The translations under genes and the position numbers were made by a program. A stretch of 64,000 bases of DNA from Dyadobacter fermentans (GTDB taxonomy: Bacteria > Bacteroidota > Bacteroidia > Cytophagales > Spirosomataceae), in contig NZ_JAHXBN010000011.1 of the NCBI RefSeq assembly GCF_019924045.1, positions 1 to 64,000 on the forward strand, written 5' to 3'. The notes under the pieces were generated by a model. It saw only the letters and a list, made by a program, of their open reading frames with translations, was not told the origin of the DNA and ran no database searches. Position 1 is the first letter of the stretch. Each line of letters opens with the position of its first letter. Below are positions 51,396 through 61,124 of this stretch, one piece after another.

Positions 51396-53681
51396 ATGCA
51401 CCATAACACAGAGATCAACTATATCTACAAACCGGTTTTCATCTCCAAAGAGCGCCACGCAGATAAAACAAGTTTCCTCTCCTTCATTGAAGACTATCGC
51501 GGCAAAACCATCCTGGATTTGTTTGCTTCCCAGAAACAAGAACTCATTCGGATCCGACATCCCAAAAAACGACTCAGTGCTGCGGAAACAGAACAAAAGT
51601 ACCGCGAATGGGCCGAAGGCAAAGATATCAATGCCGAGGGTGTATGGGTATATTATCCATGGTCGGACCGGCTTTTGCACCTGGTCGACAAAGCCGAATT
51701 TGTTGAACTCCGGACCAGCCGCAACCAATATAAAATCACGCCCGATGAGCAGCTACACCTTTCCAGACGCTCAATCGGCATTATCGGGCTATCCGTAGGC
51801 CATTCCGTCGCCCTCAGCATTGCCACCGAACGGGTGTGCGGCAAACTGAAACTAGCTGATTTTGATACAATTGAACTCAGTAACCTTAACCGTATACGCA
51901 CCGGACTCCACAACATCGGTGTCAACAAATGCATTGTGACGGCGCGCGAGATTGCGGAGATCGATCCTTTCCTGGATATCGAATGCTTTCCCGACGGTAT
52001 TACCAAGGAAAACCTGGACGGTTTCCTGCTCGACGGTGGAAAACTCAATATTCTCGTCGACGAATGTGATGATATTGCCCTGAAAATAAGCGCACGAGTG
52101 CGTGCGGCGCAGCTCGGCATTCCGGTGGTGATGGAAACCAGCGACCGAGGCATGCTCGACGTCGAACGGTTCGACACCGAACCCGAACGGCCTATTTTCC
52201 ATGGTTATTTACAAGGCCTCCCACTCGACAAATTCGAACATATTTCCGAAGAAGACAGGCTTCCGCTCGTGCTCCGGATCGTAAATGCGATCAACGGCTC
52301 CAAAAGAGGGAAAGTATCGCTCGTCGAAATCGGGCAGAGCATTGGTACCTGGCCGCAGTTGGCCAGTGCGGTGACGCTCGGGGGCGGGGTTGTGACGGAT
52401 GTATGCCGGCGCATTCTGCTTAACCAGTTTCACGAATCGGGCAGGTATTACATTGACCTCGAAGAACTCGTGGGCGATAAATCTGAGAAACCACAGGGGG
52501 CTTTCAGACATAACCCGCACGCCCCTTTCGACTTCATCGAAGCTGTTCGTATAGCTGATTCGTTACCTCAAAAACAGGCTGAAACTATTCCCGAAAATAT
52601 ACTGGCCGACATCGTAAATGCCGCTTGCCAGGCTCCTTCAACCGGGAACGACCAGCCCTGGAAATGGCTTTACCACCACGGAAGACTGTTCCTTTTCCAC
52701 GACCGTTTCCGTTCCTTCTCTTTTGGAGATTTCGACCAGATCGCTTCCAACATTTCTTTCGGAGCTTCCTACGAAAATATATTGTTAAAGGCCCGCGAGG
52801 CCGGGCTCGGTGTAAAAGCCGAAACTTTTCCGCTGGGCGAAGATTCACCGCTCATCGCAGCGATCGATTTTCAGCGCGGTGATTCAAATGGTGCCGAGCC
52901 TGTGTTTGCCCCCGAGGCCGTCGGTGTGATCTACGAACGTTGTACAAACCGCAACCCGTCGACGCCCGTAGAAATTTCAGAAGCTGTTGTTCAGCAATTG
53001 AAAAACGCCGCCGAAAGCGTTAGCGGGGCGGAATTCCATTACTTTCCTGAGAAGCAGGACATTATGGCCATCGGCGAGATTATCGGCGAATGCGACCGTG
53101 TGCGCCTGCTCAACCCCGAAGGGCACTACGATTTCGTGAATCGCGAAATGAAGTGGTCGCCCACCGAAGCGGAATTATCCAGAGACGGGATCGACGTACG
53201 CACACTCGGGCTCAATAATGCGCAGATAGCCGCGCTCTCGATCATCCGCGACCGTGAAATTTCTCAGACATTAAAAGGCGTTCAAGGAGGTGGAGCATTG
53301 GTAGACGCCGCGCTCAGATCCGTCAGTACAGCCTCTGCATTGGGCATGATCACCATGCCGAAGTACAGTTATAAGGATTTTTTCCTGGGCGGAATGGCCA
53401 TGCAGCGGCTCTGGCTTCAGGCAGAACAATTGCAATTTGCGATCCATCCATTAATTTCCCCGTTTTATTTGTTTCCGCGCATTACAAAGGGCAACAATGC
53501 AGGCCTGGACGAAGCCGAAGCAGCCAGATTACATACCTTAAGAAAGAGATTCATGGAACTTGTCCCGTTTGGCGAGGATGTGGCGGAGGTGTTCTTGTTT
53601 AAGATTGCAAAAGCGGAAAAGCCCGGGATCAAAAGTTACCGATTGCCGTTAAGCGAAACACTATTTATTGTAAACCCATAA
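51396..53681 (+). CDS. ThiF/E1-like adenylyltransferase fused to nitroreductase (Rv1355c type)
   Basis: Protein of 761 residues. An N-terminal ~110 residues of unknown fold; an E1/ThiF-type Rossmann domain from about 115 (RRSIGIIGLSVGHSVALS, ADFDTIELSNLNRI with the E1 arginine, then ILVDECDD and GIPVVMETSDRG); and a nitroreductase-like FMN domain from about 395 (NAACQAPSTGNDQPWKW, later RTLGLNNAQIAAL). The E1 domain has no CxxC zinc pairs. This fusion is named for M. tuberculosis Rv1355c, function unknown. It could adenylate a carboxylate and oxidise a ring or peptide. Start at the ATG at 51396. Six bp before the acyltransferase gene. Confidence 0.9.
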   Translation: MHHNTEINYIYKPVFISKERHADKTSFLSFIEDYRGKTILDLFASQKQELIRIRHPKKRLSAAETEQKYREWAEGKDINAEGVWVYYPWSDRLLHLVDKAEFVELRTSRNQYKITPDEQLHLSRRSIGIIGLSVGHSVALSIATERVCGKLKLADFDTIELSNLNRIRTGLHNIGVNKCIVTAREIAEIDPFLDIECFPDGITKENLDGFLLDGGKLNILVDECDDIALKISARVRAAQLGIPVVMETSDRGMLDVERFDTEPERPIFHGYLQGLPLDKFEHISEEDRLPLVLRIVNAINGSKRGKVSLVEIGQSIGTWPQLASAVTLGGGVVTDVCRRILLNQFHESGRYYIDLEELVGDKSEKPQGAFRHNPHAPFDFIEAVRIADSLPQKQAETIPENILADIVNAACQAPSTGNDQPWKWLYHHGRLFLFHDRFRSFSFGDFDQIASNISFGASYENILLKAREAGLGVKAETFPLGEDSPLIAAIDFQRGDSNGAEPVFAPEAVGVIYERCTNRNPSTPVEISEAVVQQLKNAAESVSGAEFHYFPEKQDIMAIGEIIGECDRVRLLNPEGHYDFVNREMKWSPTEAELSRDGIDVRTLGLNNAQIAALSIIRDREISQTLKGVQGGGALVDAALRSVSTASALGMITMPKYSYKDFFLGGMAMQRLWLQAEQLQFAIHPLISPFYLFPRITKGNNAGLDEAEAARLHTLRKRFMELVPFGEDVAEVFLFKIAKAEKPGIKSYRLPLSETLFIVNP

Positions 53682-53687
53682 CAGTAC

Positions 53688-54380
53688 ATGGTAGCACATA
53701 TAAAAGCATACCGTGCACCGGATGATGTGGAAACGAGCCTGAGATACGTCGAAGGGCACCGCAAGGTACTCGAAGCATACGGCGTGAAGCAGGTGACATC
53801 GGCCAATCACACCTGGTTGGAGGACCCGAATACTTATGTGATCATCGTGCAATCGGAAGATGGCAGGGACATTTATGGAGGTACACGGGTGCAGGTCCGC
53901 TCGGAAAACCTCAAAATGCCGATGGAGGATGCGATCGCGAAGATCGACAAGAGCATTTACGGTTATGTCGACAAGATCGGCGACTATAACGTGGCGGAAT
54001 TTTGCGGGCTTTTCAATTCGAAAGAGGTAGCCGGTTATGGCATCGGTAGCGTATACCTGGGGAGAACGGCCATGGCCATCGCATCGAAGGTCGGGATTCA
54101 ATACCTGATGGGCCTTTGCTCGCCTATCACCTTGGTTATCAGCCAGCGTATCGGGTTCGAGGTATTGACGGACCTGGGTAACAACGGGACATTTTATTAT
54201 CCCAAAGAAGGATTGATCGCCACATCGCTGATCGCGAGGGACCTGATCAACCTGCCTTTTGCCACTGATGAGGAACGTGAAAAGATATTCAGCCTGAGGG
54301 CAAACCCCACGCAAACCGTCGTTGAAACCGGTCGTCGCGGGGACTTAACCATAGTTTACGATATTAATACATGGATGTAA
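53688..54380 (+). CDS. GNAT-like N-acyltransferase
   Basis: Protein of 230 residues. The core resembles the GNAT fold used by N-acyl amino acid and acyl-homoserine-lactone synthases: YVIIVQSEDGRDIYGGTRVQ as the early strands, AEFCGLFNSKEVAGYGIGSV as the motif A-like loop, and QYLMGLCSPIT and RIGFEVLTDLG as later strands. Acyl donor and acceptor are unknown; family assignment is by eye. Its last 10 bp overlap the start of the sensor kinase, so enzyme and receptor are translationally linked. Confidence 0.7.
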   Translation: MVAHIKAYRAPDDVETSLRYVEGHRKVLEAYGVKQVTSANHTWLEDPNTYVIIVQSEDGRDIYGGTRVQVRSENLKMPMEDAIAKIDKSIYGYVDKIGDYNVAEFCGLFNSKEVAGYGIGSVYLGRTAMAIASKVGIQYLMGLCSPITLVISQRIGFEVLTDLGNNGTFYYPKEGLIATSLIARDLINLPFATDEEREKIFSLRANPTQTVVETGRRGDLTIVYDINTWM

Positions 54381-56551
54381 AGTTCTACCGCAGGATTATT
54401 GGAACCCTTCTGCTGCTCATGAGCTTGCTTACGTACGCTCATGCAGGCGAAGTCGTGTTCAAGGGCAGCGATGTGACGATCGGGAGGCAGGTGGAAATAC
54501 TGGAAGATACTTCGGCCGCATTGACGATCGACGATGTAAAAGCCCACGGAAAATTTACGCCCAGCTTCGAAGATACGCCGAATTTCGGCGTGAGTGCTTC
54601 CGCTTTCTGGGTACGTCTGAATATCAAAAACGACAGCGACGAAGATAATTTGTTTCTTGAACTCGCCTATCCCCGCATTGAATCAGTAACATTGTATTCG
54701 ACCGAACGAGGCAAAGCCAAAGAGGAAACCATTTCCTGGAACGAGGCCTTCGACAAGCGGCATGTCAAACACCAGAATATCGTTTTTAAACTCGATATTC
54801 CGCGGCAAACGGCCCAAACCTATTACCTGCGAATCCACGGCAGCGAGCAGATTGTGGTTCCGCTTATCGTCCGCAGTGAGATGGGCTTTTTCCAGTTTGC
54901 CCTCACCAACGAAATCATCTCCGGTATTCACATCGGCGTGCTCTTCGTGATGATGCTCTACAACTTCTTCGTGTACTTCTCGATCCGCGAAAAGAGCTAT
55001 TTATATTACGTCTTGTATATCCTCTTCATCGGGCTTACCCAGACGACCATTACGGGATACACGTTTAAATTTCTCTGGCCCGAAACGCCGGCGTTCAACG
55101 AATATTCGATTATCCTGTTCCCGGCGCTGGCCGGAAGTTTTGCATTGATGTTCTTCCAGAACTTCCTGCATATCCGCGAGCGGTCCGCCACCAATTACCG
55201 GATCATCATCGCGATCATCGTCACTTATGGCGTAGCGGTGGTATTCAACCTGCTGGGGCTGAATATGGTCAGCTACCGCATTATCGATCTGCTCGCACCT
55301 TCGGCCGCGCTTTTTGCGCTCGTAGTGGCGCTGATGCTATCCCTCGAAGGTTACCGTCCGGCAAAATTCTTCCTGGTAGCATGGTCGATATTCCTGATCG
55401 GGATCGTACTTTATTCGCTGCGAAACCTTAACATCCTGCCTTACAATAGCTTCACCAACTACACGATGCAGGCCGGCACGGCCATCGAGGTGATATTACT
55501 ATCGTTCGCCCTGGCCGACAAGATCAACATTTTCAAGAAGGAGAAGGAAATATCCCAGGCGCAGGCACTGCGGATTTCGATGGAAAACGAGAAAATTATC
55601 CTCGAACAGAACGCCTTCCTCGAAAAGAGCGTCAACGAGCGCACTGCCGAATTGCAGTTTGCCAACACAGAGCTTAATCTGACGCTCACCAAGCTTAAAG
55701 ACGCGCAAACACAACTGATCGACTCCGAGAAAATGGCATCGCTCGGTCAGCTCACTGCGGGGATCGCACACGAAATCAACAACCCGATCAACTTCGTCAG
55801 CTCCAATATCCGTCCGCTGCGAAGAGACATCGACGATGTATTGGAAATCCTCGACTCTTACGATGGCATCAGGGAGATCGATTCCATAGAAGGACTTCAG
55901 GGAAAAGTGAAGGAAATCGAACGCCTCAAAGAGGACCTCGACCTCGACTATCTCAAGACCGAGCTGGGTACCTTGCTGAAAGGAATGGAGGACGGTGCCC
56001 ACCGGACCGTCGAGATCGTGAAAGGTTTGAAAATATTCTCCCGCGTAGACGAAACTGACCTCAACCTGGTGAATGTCAATGAGGGAATCGAGTCCACACT
56101 CATTATCCTCAATTACCAGATGGGGAATTCGATTACGCTGGTGAAAGAACTGGGCAATATCCCGAGCATCGAATGCTATGCAGGCAAGCTCAATCAGGTG
56201 TTTATGAATATCCTGACCAACTCGATCTACGCATTGCAAAAGGAAAAGCAAGAAGGCAAAACTCCGACTATCTGGGTAAAATCATGGCTGAAAGATCCTG
56301 AGACAGTGGCAATATCGATGCGCGACAACGGCCCGGGTATGACGCCGGAGGTCCGTGCCAAGATATTCGAGCCGTTCTTCACCACCAAGCAGGTGGGCGA
56401 CGGCACCGGGTTGGGACTTTCAATTGTCTTTAAAATTATCGAAGTTCACAGCGGTAACATCCAAGTAAATACCGAAGTAGGACAAGGAACAGAATTTTTG
56501 ATCACACTGCCAGTTAAAAGAAAAGCACGCCCAATCCCTGATTTTCAATGA
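54371..56551 (+). CDS. 7TM-DISM receptor histidine kinase
   Basis: Protein of 726 residues. Signal peptide ending YAHAG; an extracellular 7TMR-DISMED2-like sensor (about 25-170, with FTPSFEDTPNFGVSASAFWV and LFLELAYPRIE); seven transmembrane helices (about 180-385); a coiled coil; HisKA with phosphoacceptor His in ASLGQLTAGIAHEINNPINF; HATPase with NQVFMNILTNSIYAL, DNGPGM and GTGLGLSIV. DISM sensors often bind carbohydrates or other small ligands. It overlaps the upstream acyltransferase gene and, by 4 bp, the downstream hybrid. Confidence 0.93.
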   Translation: MDVKFYRRIIGTLLLLMSLLTYAHAGEVVFKGSDVTIGRQVEILEDTSAALTIDDVKAHGKFTPSFEDTPNFGVSASAFWVRLNIKNDSDEDNLFLELAYPRIESVTLYSTERGKAKEETISWNEAFDKRHVKHQNIVFKLDIPRQTAQTYYLRIHGSEQIVVPLIVRSEMGFFQFALTNEIISGIHIGVLFVMMLYNFFVYFSIREKSYLYYVLYILFIGLTQTTITGYTFKFLWPETPAFNEYSIILFPALAGSFALMFFQNFLHIRERSATNYRIIIAIIVTYGVAVVFNLLGLNMVSYRIIDLLAPSAALFALVVALMLSLEGYRPAKFFLVAWSIFLIGIVLYSLRNLNILPYNSFTNYTMQAGTAIEVILLSFALADKINIFKKEKEISQAQALRISMENEKIILEQNAFLEKSVNERTAELQFANTELNLTLTKLKDAQTQLIDSEKMASLGQLTAGIAHEINNPINFVSSNIRPLRRDIDDVLEILDSYDGIREIDSIEGLQGKVKEIERLKEDLDLDYLKTELGTLLKGMEDGAHRTVEIVKGLKIFSRVDETDLNLVNVNEGIESTLIILNYQMGNSITLVKELGNIPSIECYAGKLNQVFMNILTNSIYALQKEKQEGKTPTIWVKSWLKDPETVAISMRDNGPGMTPEVRAKIFEPFFTTKQVGDGTGLGLSIVFKIIEVHSGNIQVNTEVGQGTEFLITLPVKRKARPIPDFQ

Positions 56552-57639
56552 GCGAAAAAGCCATAACCATTCTGTACATTGACGACGAGGAGCACAACCT
56601 GCATTCGTTCAAGGCTTCGTTCCGCAAGCAGTACGATATCACGATTACCTCCTCGGTAGTGGAAGCGGAGCAAATGCTCGACGAAAAGGATTTCTGCATC
56701 ATTCTGGCCGACCAGCGAATGCCGGGGCTGACAGGCGTACAATTCTTTGAAAAGATCAGGACCAAGTTCCCGAAACCGATACGCATCCTCATTACCGGGC
56801 ATACCGATATCGGCGCGGCGATCGACGCGATCAACAAAGGGGAAGTGTTCAGGTTTATCGACAAGCCCTGGGATTACAAGTATGTCGAAAATGCGATTTC
56901 CAATGCATACGACATTTACAAAACCCGCGAGGACCTGAAACAGCGGAACATCGAACTGCAAAAGGCCAACGAGGAGCTCGACAAGTTCGTGTACAGCGCC
57001 TCACACGATCTGCGTGCGCCACTCATGTCGGTACTCGGCATTGTGAACCTGGCATTGCTGGAAGAGGACGTTAAATCGCAGAATGAATACCTGGAACTGA
57101 TCCGGCAGTCGGTGAAGAAGCTCGATACTTTCATCATCAACATCATCGATTATTACAAAAATGCACGCGGCGTACCTGTCGTGACGGACATCAGCTTCGA
57201 GGAGCTGGTTACCGAGGTGCAGGCCACGATCCAGTACCTGCCCGAATACGGCAACCTGAAAATGACGACGGATATTCAGCAGGACGGCATATTTCATTCG
57301 GATGTGATGAAGCTGCGCATCATTTTCAATAACCTCATCAACAACGCCATCAAATTTCAGGATAAGAACAAATCCAACCCATTTGTTCATCTGACCGTAA
57401 AATCCACCGATTCCGACGCACAAATCATCGTGGAGGACAACGGAACGGGCATTAAGGAGTCGGATCAGGATAAAATTTTTAAAATGTTTTACCGCGCAGG
57501 TGCTACCAACAGTGGCTCAGGGATAGGACTTTACATCGTACATGAGGCAATAGCGAAACTGGGAGGGGAAATCAGCGTAACTTCAAAAATCGGACAGGGT
57601 AGTATTTTTGAGATCAACATTCCTTCTATTAACAAATAA
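56548..57639 (+). CDS. Receiver-histidine kinase hybrid
   Basis: Cytoplasmic protein of 363 residues: N-terminal receiver (ILYIDDEEHNL, phosphoacceptor Asp in ILADQRMPGLTG, Lys in IDKPWDYKY), then HisKA with LDKFVYSASHDLRAPLMSV and HATPase with FNNLINNAIKF, VEDNGTGI and SGIGLYIVHEA. The receiver is N-terminal and the kinase C-terminal, so this protein probably takes phosphate from the 7TM kinase and regulates its own kinase output. Receiver nearly matches the separate receiver at 50543-51007. Confidence 0.94.
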   Translation: MSEKAITILYIDDEEHNLHSFKASFRKQYDITITSSVVEAEQMLDEKDFCIILADQRMPGLTGVQFFEKIRTKFPKPIRILITGHTDIGAAIDAINKGEVFRFIDKPWDYKYVENAISNAYDIYKTREDLKQRNIELQKANEELDKFVYSASHDLRAPLMSVLGIVNLALLEEDVKSQNEYLELIRQSVKKLDTFIINIIDYYKNARGVPVVTDISFEELVTEVQATIQYLPEYGNLKMTTDIQQDGIFHSDVMKLRIIFNNLINNAIKFQDKNKSNPFVHLTVKSTDSDAQIIVEDNGTGIKESDQDKIFKMFYRAGATNSGSGIGLYIVHEAIAKLGGEISVTSKIGQGSIFEINIPSINK

Positions 57640-57645
57640 CCCGAC

Positions 57646-58035
57646 ATGGAGCCACTGCTTAACTTCTTTTTGATAGATGACAGCGCATTCGACCTGTTTA
57701 TCTACGAAAAGTTACTGATCAAAAGCGGGATTACAAATTCAGTCAAAACCTTCAATTCGGCGCGCGACGCCCTCAAACACCTCATTGCCCAGGCAGAAAG
57801 CCTGCCGGATACCATTATTCTGCTCGATCTCCAGATGCCCGACATGAACGGCTTCGAGTTCATCGATGAATTCGATCAGCTGCCCGAAGCACTCCGGCAA
57901 AAAATCAGGATTTTCATGCTCTCCTCGACCATCGATACGCGCGACATTGAGAAAGCCAAAGCCAGCCAGCATATTATCGACTTGCTGCCGAAACCATTGG
58001 AAATTCCTTTCCTGAAAAAGAAGCTGGCAATCTAA
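57646..58035 (+). CDS. Single-domain response regulator (Rcp1-like)
   Basis: Receiver of 129 residues with FFLIDDSAFDLFIY, phosphoacceptor Asp in ILLDLQMPDMNG, Ser in FMLSSTID, and Lys in LLPKPLE. No output domain. Six bp after the hybrid kinase, the last gene of the locus; the likely end of the relay, acting by protein contact. Confidence 0.93.
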   Translation: MEPLLNFFLIDDSAFDLFIYEKLLIKSGITNSVKTFNSARDALKHLIAQAESLPDTIILLDLQMPDMNGFEFIDEFDQLPEALRQKIRIFMLSSTIDTRDIEKAKASQHIIDLLPKPLEIPFLKKKLAI

Positions 58036-58428
58036 GATTCTTGTAGTATAATTTTTTTAGGACATTAAATTAAGTAGACAGGACTACCAGCATCCTTATC
58101 TGCCATTGCCATCGTGTGTGACTCTAAAAGGCCCTTTGTGCACATCTGTAAAGAACAAAACATCAAACCGCCCTCCTATACGTTGATTGTCAAGCCAATA
58201 AGCTGACTTACAAAATCCAGCACACCTCCACAAATTGTCCTATAATGTAACAATCGGTACGACCGTTGCCCGAAACAATGTGTCGCAGGAAAGCTATTTC
58301 CTAAACCATACTATAAGCTTTCGAATCAACAATATGATTTTTCAAATATTAAAAGATTTTACGAAGGGTTGGGTACGTTCTTATTGCGTAGTGTCCGACA
58401 ACCAGTGCAAACTTTAACACAATGTTTA
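58036..58428. other. Gene-free gap after the signalling locus
   Basis: No supported gene and no clear terminator. A weak hairpin CAATCGGTACGACCGTTG is at about 58250-58267. Open frames here look random. Confidence 0.4.
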
Positions 58429-58617
58429 ATGAAAACTGATAGCAAAACCCTGGCCGAGATTTTGAAATTGCACGCACAGTACGTTAAAGAGGTTGAGTTC
58501 AGTGGCATCAAGCCCCTATCCATGGAGATTTACAAAACTAACTCCCACAATTTTGTACGCTGGATCCAGGACGAATTTCATCCCGGAAAAAAATTACGCA
58601 AAGAGGCTCTGTCCTGA
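58429..58617 (+). CDS. Small hypothetical protein
   Basis: Frame of 62 residues starting MKTDSKTLAEILKLHAQYV, with KPLSMEIYKTNSHNFVRWIQ and a basic end; helical, soluble. Composition and the strong terminator 44 bp downstream support a real gene. No family recognised. Upstream ATG adds an unlikely leader, so I use 58429. Confidence 0.55.
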   Translation: MKTDSKTLAEILKLHAQYVKEVEFSGIKPLSMEIYKTNSHNFVRWIQDEFHPGKKLRKEALS

Positions 58618-58660
58618 ATAGCAAACAAGCACTCATTATACTCAACGTTTTATGACTGAG

Positions 58661-58698
58661 GCTGCCGGTGAATGGGAACACCGGCAGCTCTTTTTTTA
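58661..58698 (+). terminator. Rho-independent terminator
   Basis: Perfect 10-bp arms GCTGCCGGTG (58661-58670) and CACCGGCAGC (58679-58688), 8-nt loop, then TCTTTTTTT. Confidence 0.88.
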
Positions 58699-58761
58699 TA
58701 GCACGTTCTTTGTTAAGTTTGGGTAGATAATGGGTTACCTGGCCCTACTAGCTTAAAGAAT

Positions 58762-58926
58762 ATGATTTTCACGATTTTCAAACTGCTGAAAGGACGTTTC
58801 TCCAAAGAGGCGATCGAAGAAGCCAAATCCAACGAAAAAGCGATGACTCGCCAGGAAGCATTGCAGCAAATGCGCAACATCGCCAGCCGCCGGTCGGGGA
58901 ACGGTAGCTCAACCAAGAAAAACTAG
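58762..58926 (+). CDS. Small basic helical hypothetical protein
   Basis: Frame of 54 residues: MIFTIFKLLKGRFSKEAIEE, then KAMTRQEALQQMRNIASRRS and a Ser/Lys tail. Amphipathic N-terminus, soluble C-terminus. Its stop TAG (58924-58926) shares the palindrome CTAG with the araD stop on the opposite strand. Codon use is in line with neighbours. No function known. Confidence 0.55.
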   Translation: MIFTIFKLLKGRFSKEAIEEAKSNEKAMTRQEALQQMRNIASRRSGNGSSTKKN

Positions 58927-59627
58927 CAGCCCTGCCCGTAATAGGCGTCCTTGCCGTGCTTCCTGAAATAATGCTTGTCGCACAGGCTTTGCTTGATCGC
59001 CGCTGCGGATGGATTGATCTGCAACGTCAGGTAGGCCATTTTCGCGATCTCTTCCAGTACAATTGAGTTGTAAATAGCCTTGGCCGGGTCTTTTCCCCAG
59101 GTAAATGGCCCATGGCAAGCTACCAGCACCATTTCCACTTCTTCATAACTTAGCTTTTCCTTGCCAAAAAGGTCGAGGATCTGGTTACCGGTTTCGTGCT
59201 CGTAATCGCGCTGGATCATTTCGTCGGACATGACTTCCGTCACCGGAATAGAACACGTTAAATGGTCGGCGTGTGTGGTTCCGAGGTTTGGGATGGGCCG
59301 GATCGCCTGCGCCCACGCCACCGCGTACGTAGAATGAGTATGACACACGCCCCCGATGGTGGGGAAACTTTTATAAAGCAAGGTGTGTGTTTTGGTATCG
59401 GAAGATGGCCGCATATTTCCCTCCACCAGCACATTATCCAGGTCTACAATTACAATGTCTTGTACTTTCAACCGGTGGTACGGCACGCCGCTGGGCTTGA
59501 TCGCCACCACGCCTTCGGCCCGGTCGATACCGCTTACATTACCAAACGTCACAATCGCCAGTTCCTCCCGTGGGATTTCCATATTGGCTTCGTAAACCTG
59601 TTCTTTGAGATATTGATATTTCGACAT
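58923..59627 (-). CDS. araD: L-ribulose-5-phosphate 4-epimerase
   Basis: Class II aldolase-fold epimerase of 234 residues, converting L-ribulose-5-P to D-xylulose-5-P. Motifs: TFGNVSGIDR, IKPSGVPY, DTKTHTLLYKSFP and the zinc ligands CHTHSTYA, with ACHGPFTWG near the second His. Third gene of araBAD, 6 bp after araA. Confidence 0.95.
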   Translation of the reverse strand: MSKYQYLKEQVYEANMEIPREELAIVTFGNVSGIDRAEGVVAIKPSGVPYHRLKVQDIVIVDLDNVLVEGNMRPSSDTKTHTLLYKSFPTIGGVCHTHSTYAVAWAQAIRPIPNLGTTHADHLTCSIPVTEVMSDEMIQRDYEHETGNQILDLFGKEKLSYEEVEMVLVACHGPFTWGKDPAKAIYNSIVLEEIAKMAYLTLQINPSAAAIKQSLCDKHYFRKHGKDAYYGQGC

Positions 59628-59633
59628 TTCGGA

Positions 59634-61124
59634 TTATCTGTAATAAGCTTCACTCCACCGCAACTCGTTTTTCAGCTGGCGCAGCGTGGTATTTTTATCA
59701 ATCACAACGAGTTCAACCCCAACCATTTCGGCGAAGGTTTCAATATGTTCCGTCGTAAGATTCTGGCTGAATGCGGTATGGTGTGCGCCGCCGGCGTAAA
59801 TCCAGGCCGCGCAGCCCGTCTGCATGTCGGGTTGCGGTTTCCAGAGCACGCGTGCCACCGGCAGTTTCGGCAATTGTTCGGTTGCTTCAACGGCCTCCAC
59901 TTCATTCACGAGCAGGCGGAAACGGTTACCCATATCCACAAGCGAGACGTTCAATGCAGGACCAGCAGGTGCATTAAACACGAGCCGCACGGGGTCCTCC
60001 TTGCCTCCTATTCCCAATGCATGCACCTCCACCGACGGCTTACCTTTCGCAATGCTGGGACAGATTTCGAGCATATGCGAGCCGAGCACGAGGTTATTAT
60101 TGGGATTAAAATGATAGGTATAATCCTCCATAAACGAGTTACCGCCCGGAAGGCCACTGGCCATTACTTTCAAAGCACGCACCATCGCGGACGTCTTCCA
60201 GTCGCCCTCGCCGGCGTAGCCGTAACCAGCCGCCATCATGCGTTGCGAGCCGATGCCGGGCAGCTGTTTCATGCCGTGCAGGTCTTCGAACGTATTGGTA
60301 TAGCCTTTGAAATTTCCGTCTCTGAGAAAATATTTCAAACCCAGCTCTATTTTCGCGGCTTCGCGCAAAGCCTCGTGACGCTGCCCGCCGTTTTCCAGGC
60401 CGGAAGCGAGTTGGTAAGCATCGGCATACTCCTCGGTCAATGCAGAAATTTCGGCATCCGACACCTGGTTGATCACCGCTACCAGGTCTCCCACTGCATA
60501 AGTATTGACTGAGAAACCAAAAGTCATTTCGGCAGCGACCTTATCGCCGTCGGTTACCGCCACTTCGCGCATATTGTCGCCGAAACGAACGAATTTTGCC
60601 CCTTTCAGGTCGTGGCGGCCGGCTGCTACCCGTGCCCATTGCCCGAGACCTTCGAGCACATGTTCCTGCTGCCAATGCCCGACGATCACCTTCCGGTTCA
60701 GTCGCATGCGCGTCATCATGAATCCGAATTCGCGGTCGCCATGCGCCGACTGGTTCAGATTCATGAAATCCATATCGATGTCGGCCCAGGGGATATCACG
60801 GTTATATTGGGTGTGCAAATGCAAAAGCGGCTTTTGCAGGATCTGCAACCCTCGGATCCACATTTTGGCGGGGGAAAAAGTATGCATCCAGGCTACGATA
60901 CCAATGCAATGGATAGCGTTGTTGGCTTCCTGGATGATGTTGTAGATTTCATCCGGCGATTTGACGACCGGCTTAAAAATCACCCGCACAGGTACCTGAG
61001 GGGCTTGGTCGAGATAGCGGGCGATGATCTGTGAATGTTCATCGACCTGGCGGAGCGTTTCCTCGCCGTACAAATGCTGACTTCCGGTGACAAACCAGAT
61101 TTCAAACTGTTTTAAATCAAGCAT
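59634..61124 (-). CDS. araA: L-arabinose isomerase
   Basis: Manganese-dependent isomerase of 496 residues converting L-arabinose to L-ribulose. N-terminus [18 protein letters not shown], followed by [22 protein letters not shown], and metal ligands in the [24 protein letters not shown] and [11 protein letters not shown] regions. Overlaps araB by 1 bp (TGATG). Confidence 0.97.
   Translation of the reverse strand: MLDLKQFEIWFVTGSQHLYGEETLRQVDEHSQIIARYLDQAPQVPVRVIFKPVVKSPDEIYNIIQEANNAIHCIGIVAWMHTFSPAKMWIRGLQILQKPLLHLHTQYNRDIPWADIDMDFMNLNQSAHGDREFGFMMTRMRLNRKVIVGHWQQEHVLEGLGQWARVAAGRHDLKGAKFVRFGDNMREVAVTDGDKVAAEMTFGFSVNTYAVGDLVAVINQVSDAEISALTEEYADAYQLASGLENGGQRHEALREAAKIELGLKYFLRDGNFKGYTNTFEDLHGMKQLPGIGSQRMMAAGYGYAGEGDWKTSAMVRALKVMASGLPGGNSFMEDYTYHFNPNNNLVLGSHMLEICPSIAKGKPSVEVHALGIGGKEDPVRLVFNAPAGPALNVSLVDMGNRFRLLVNEVEAVEATEQLPKLPVARVLWKPQPDMQTGCAAWIYAGGAHHTAFSQNLTTEHIETFAEMVGVELVVIDKNTTLRQLKNELRWSEAYYR

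Noticed and set aside
59262..60512. 416-codon open frame on the plus strand over araD/araA
   Set aside because: Lies entirely opposite two well-conserved genes; its protein has no domain and its composition is that of an antisense frame in G/C-rich codons.
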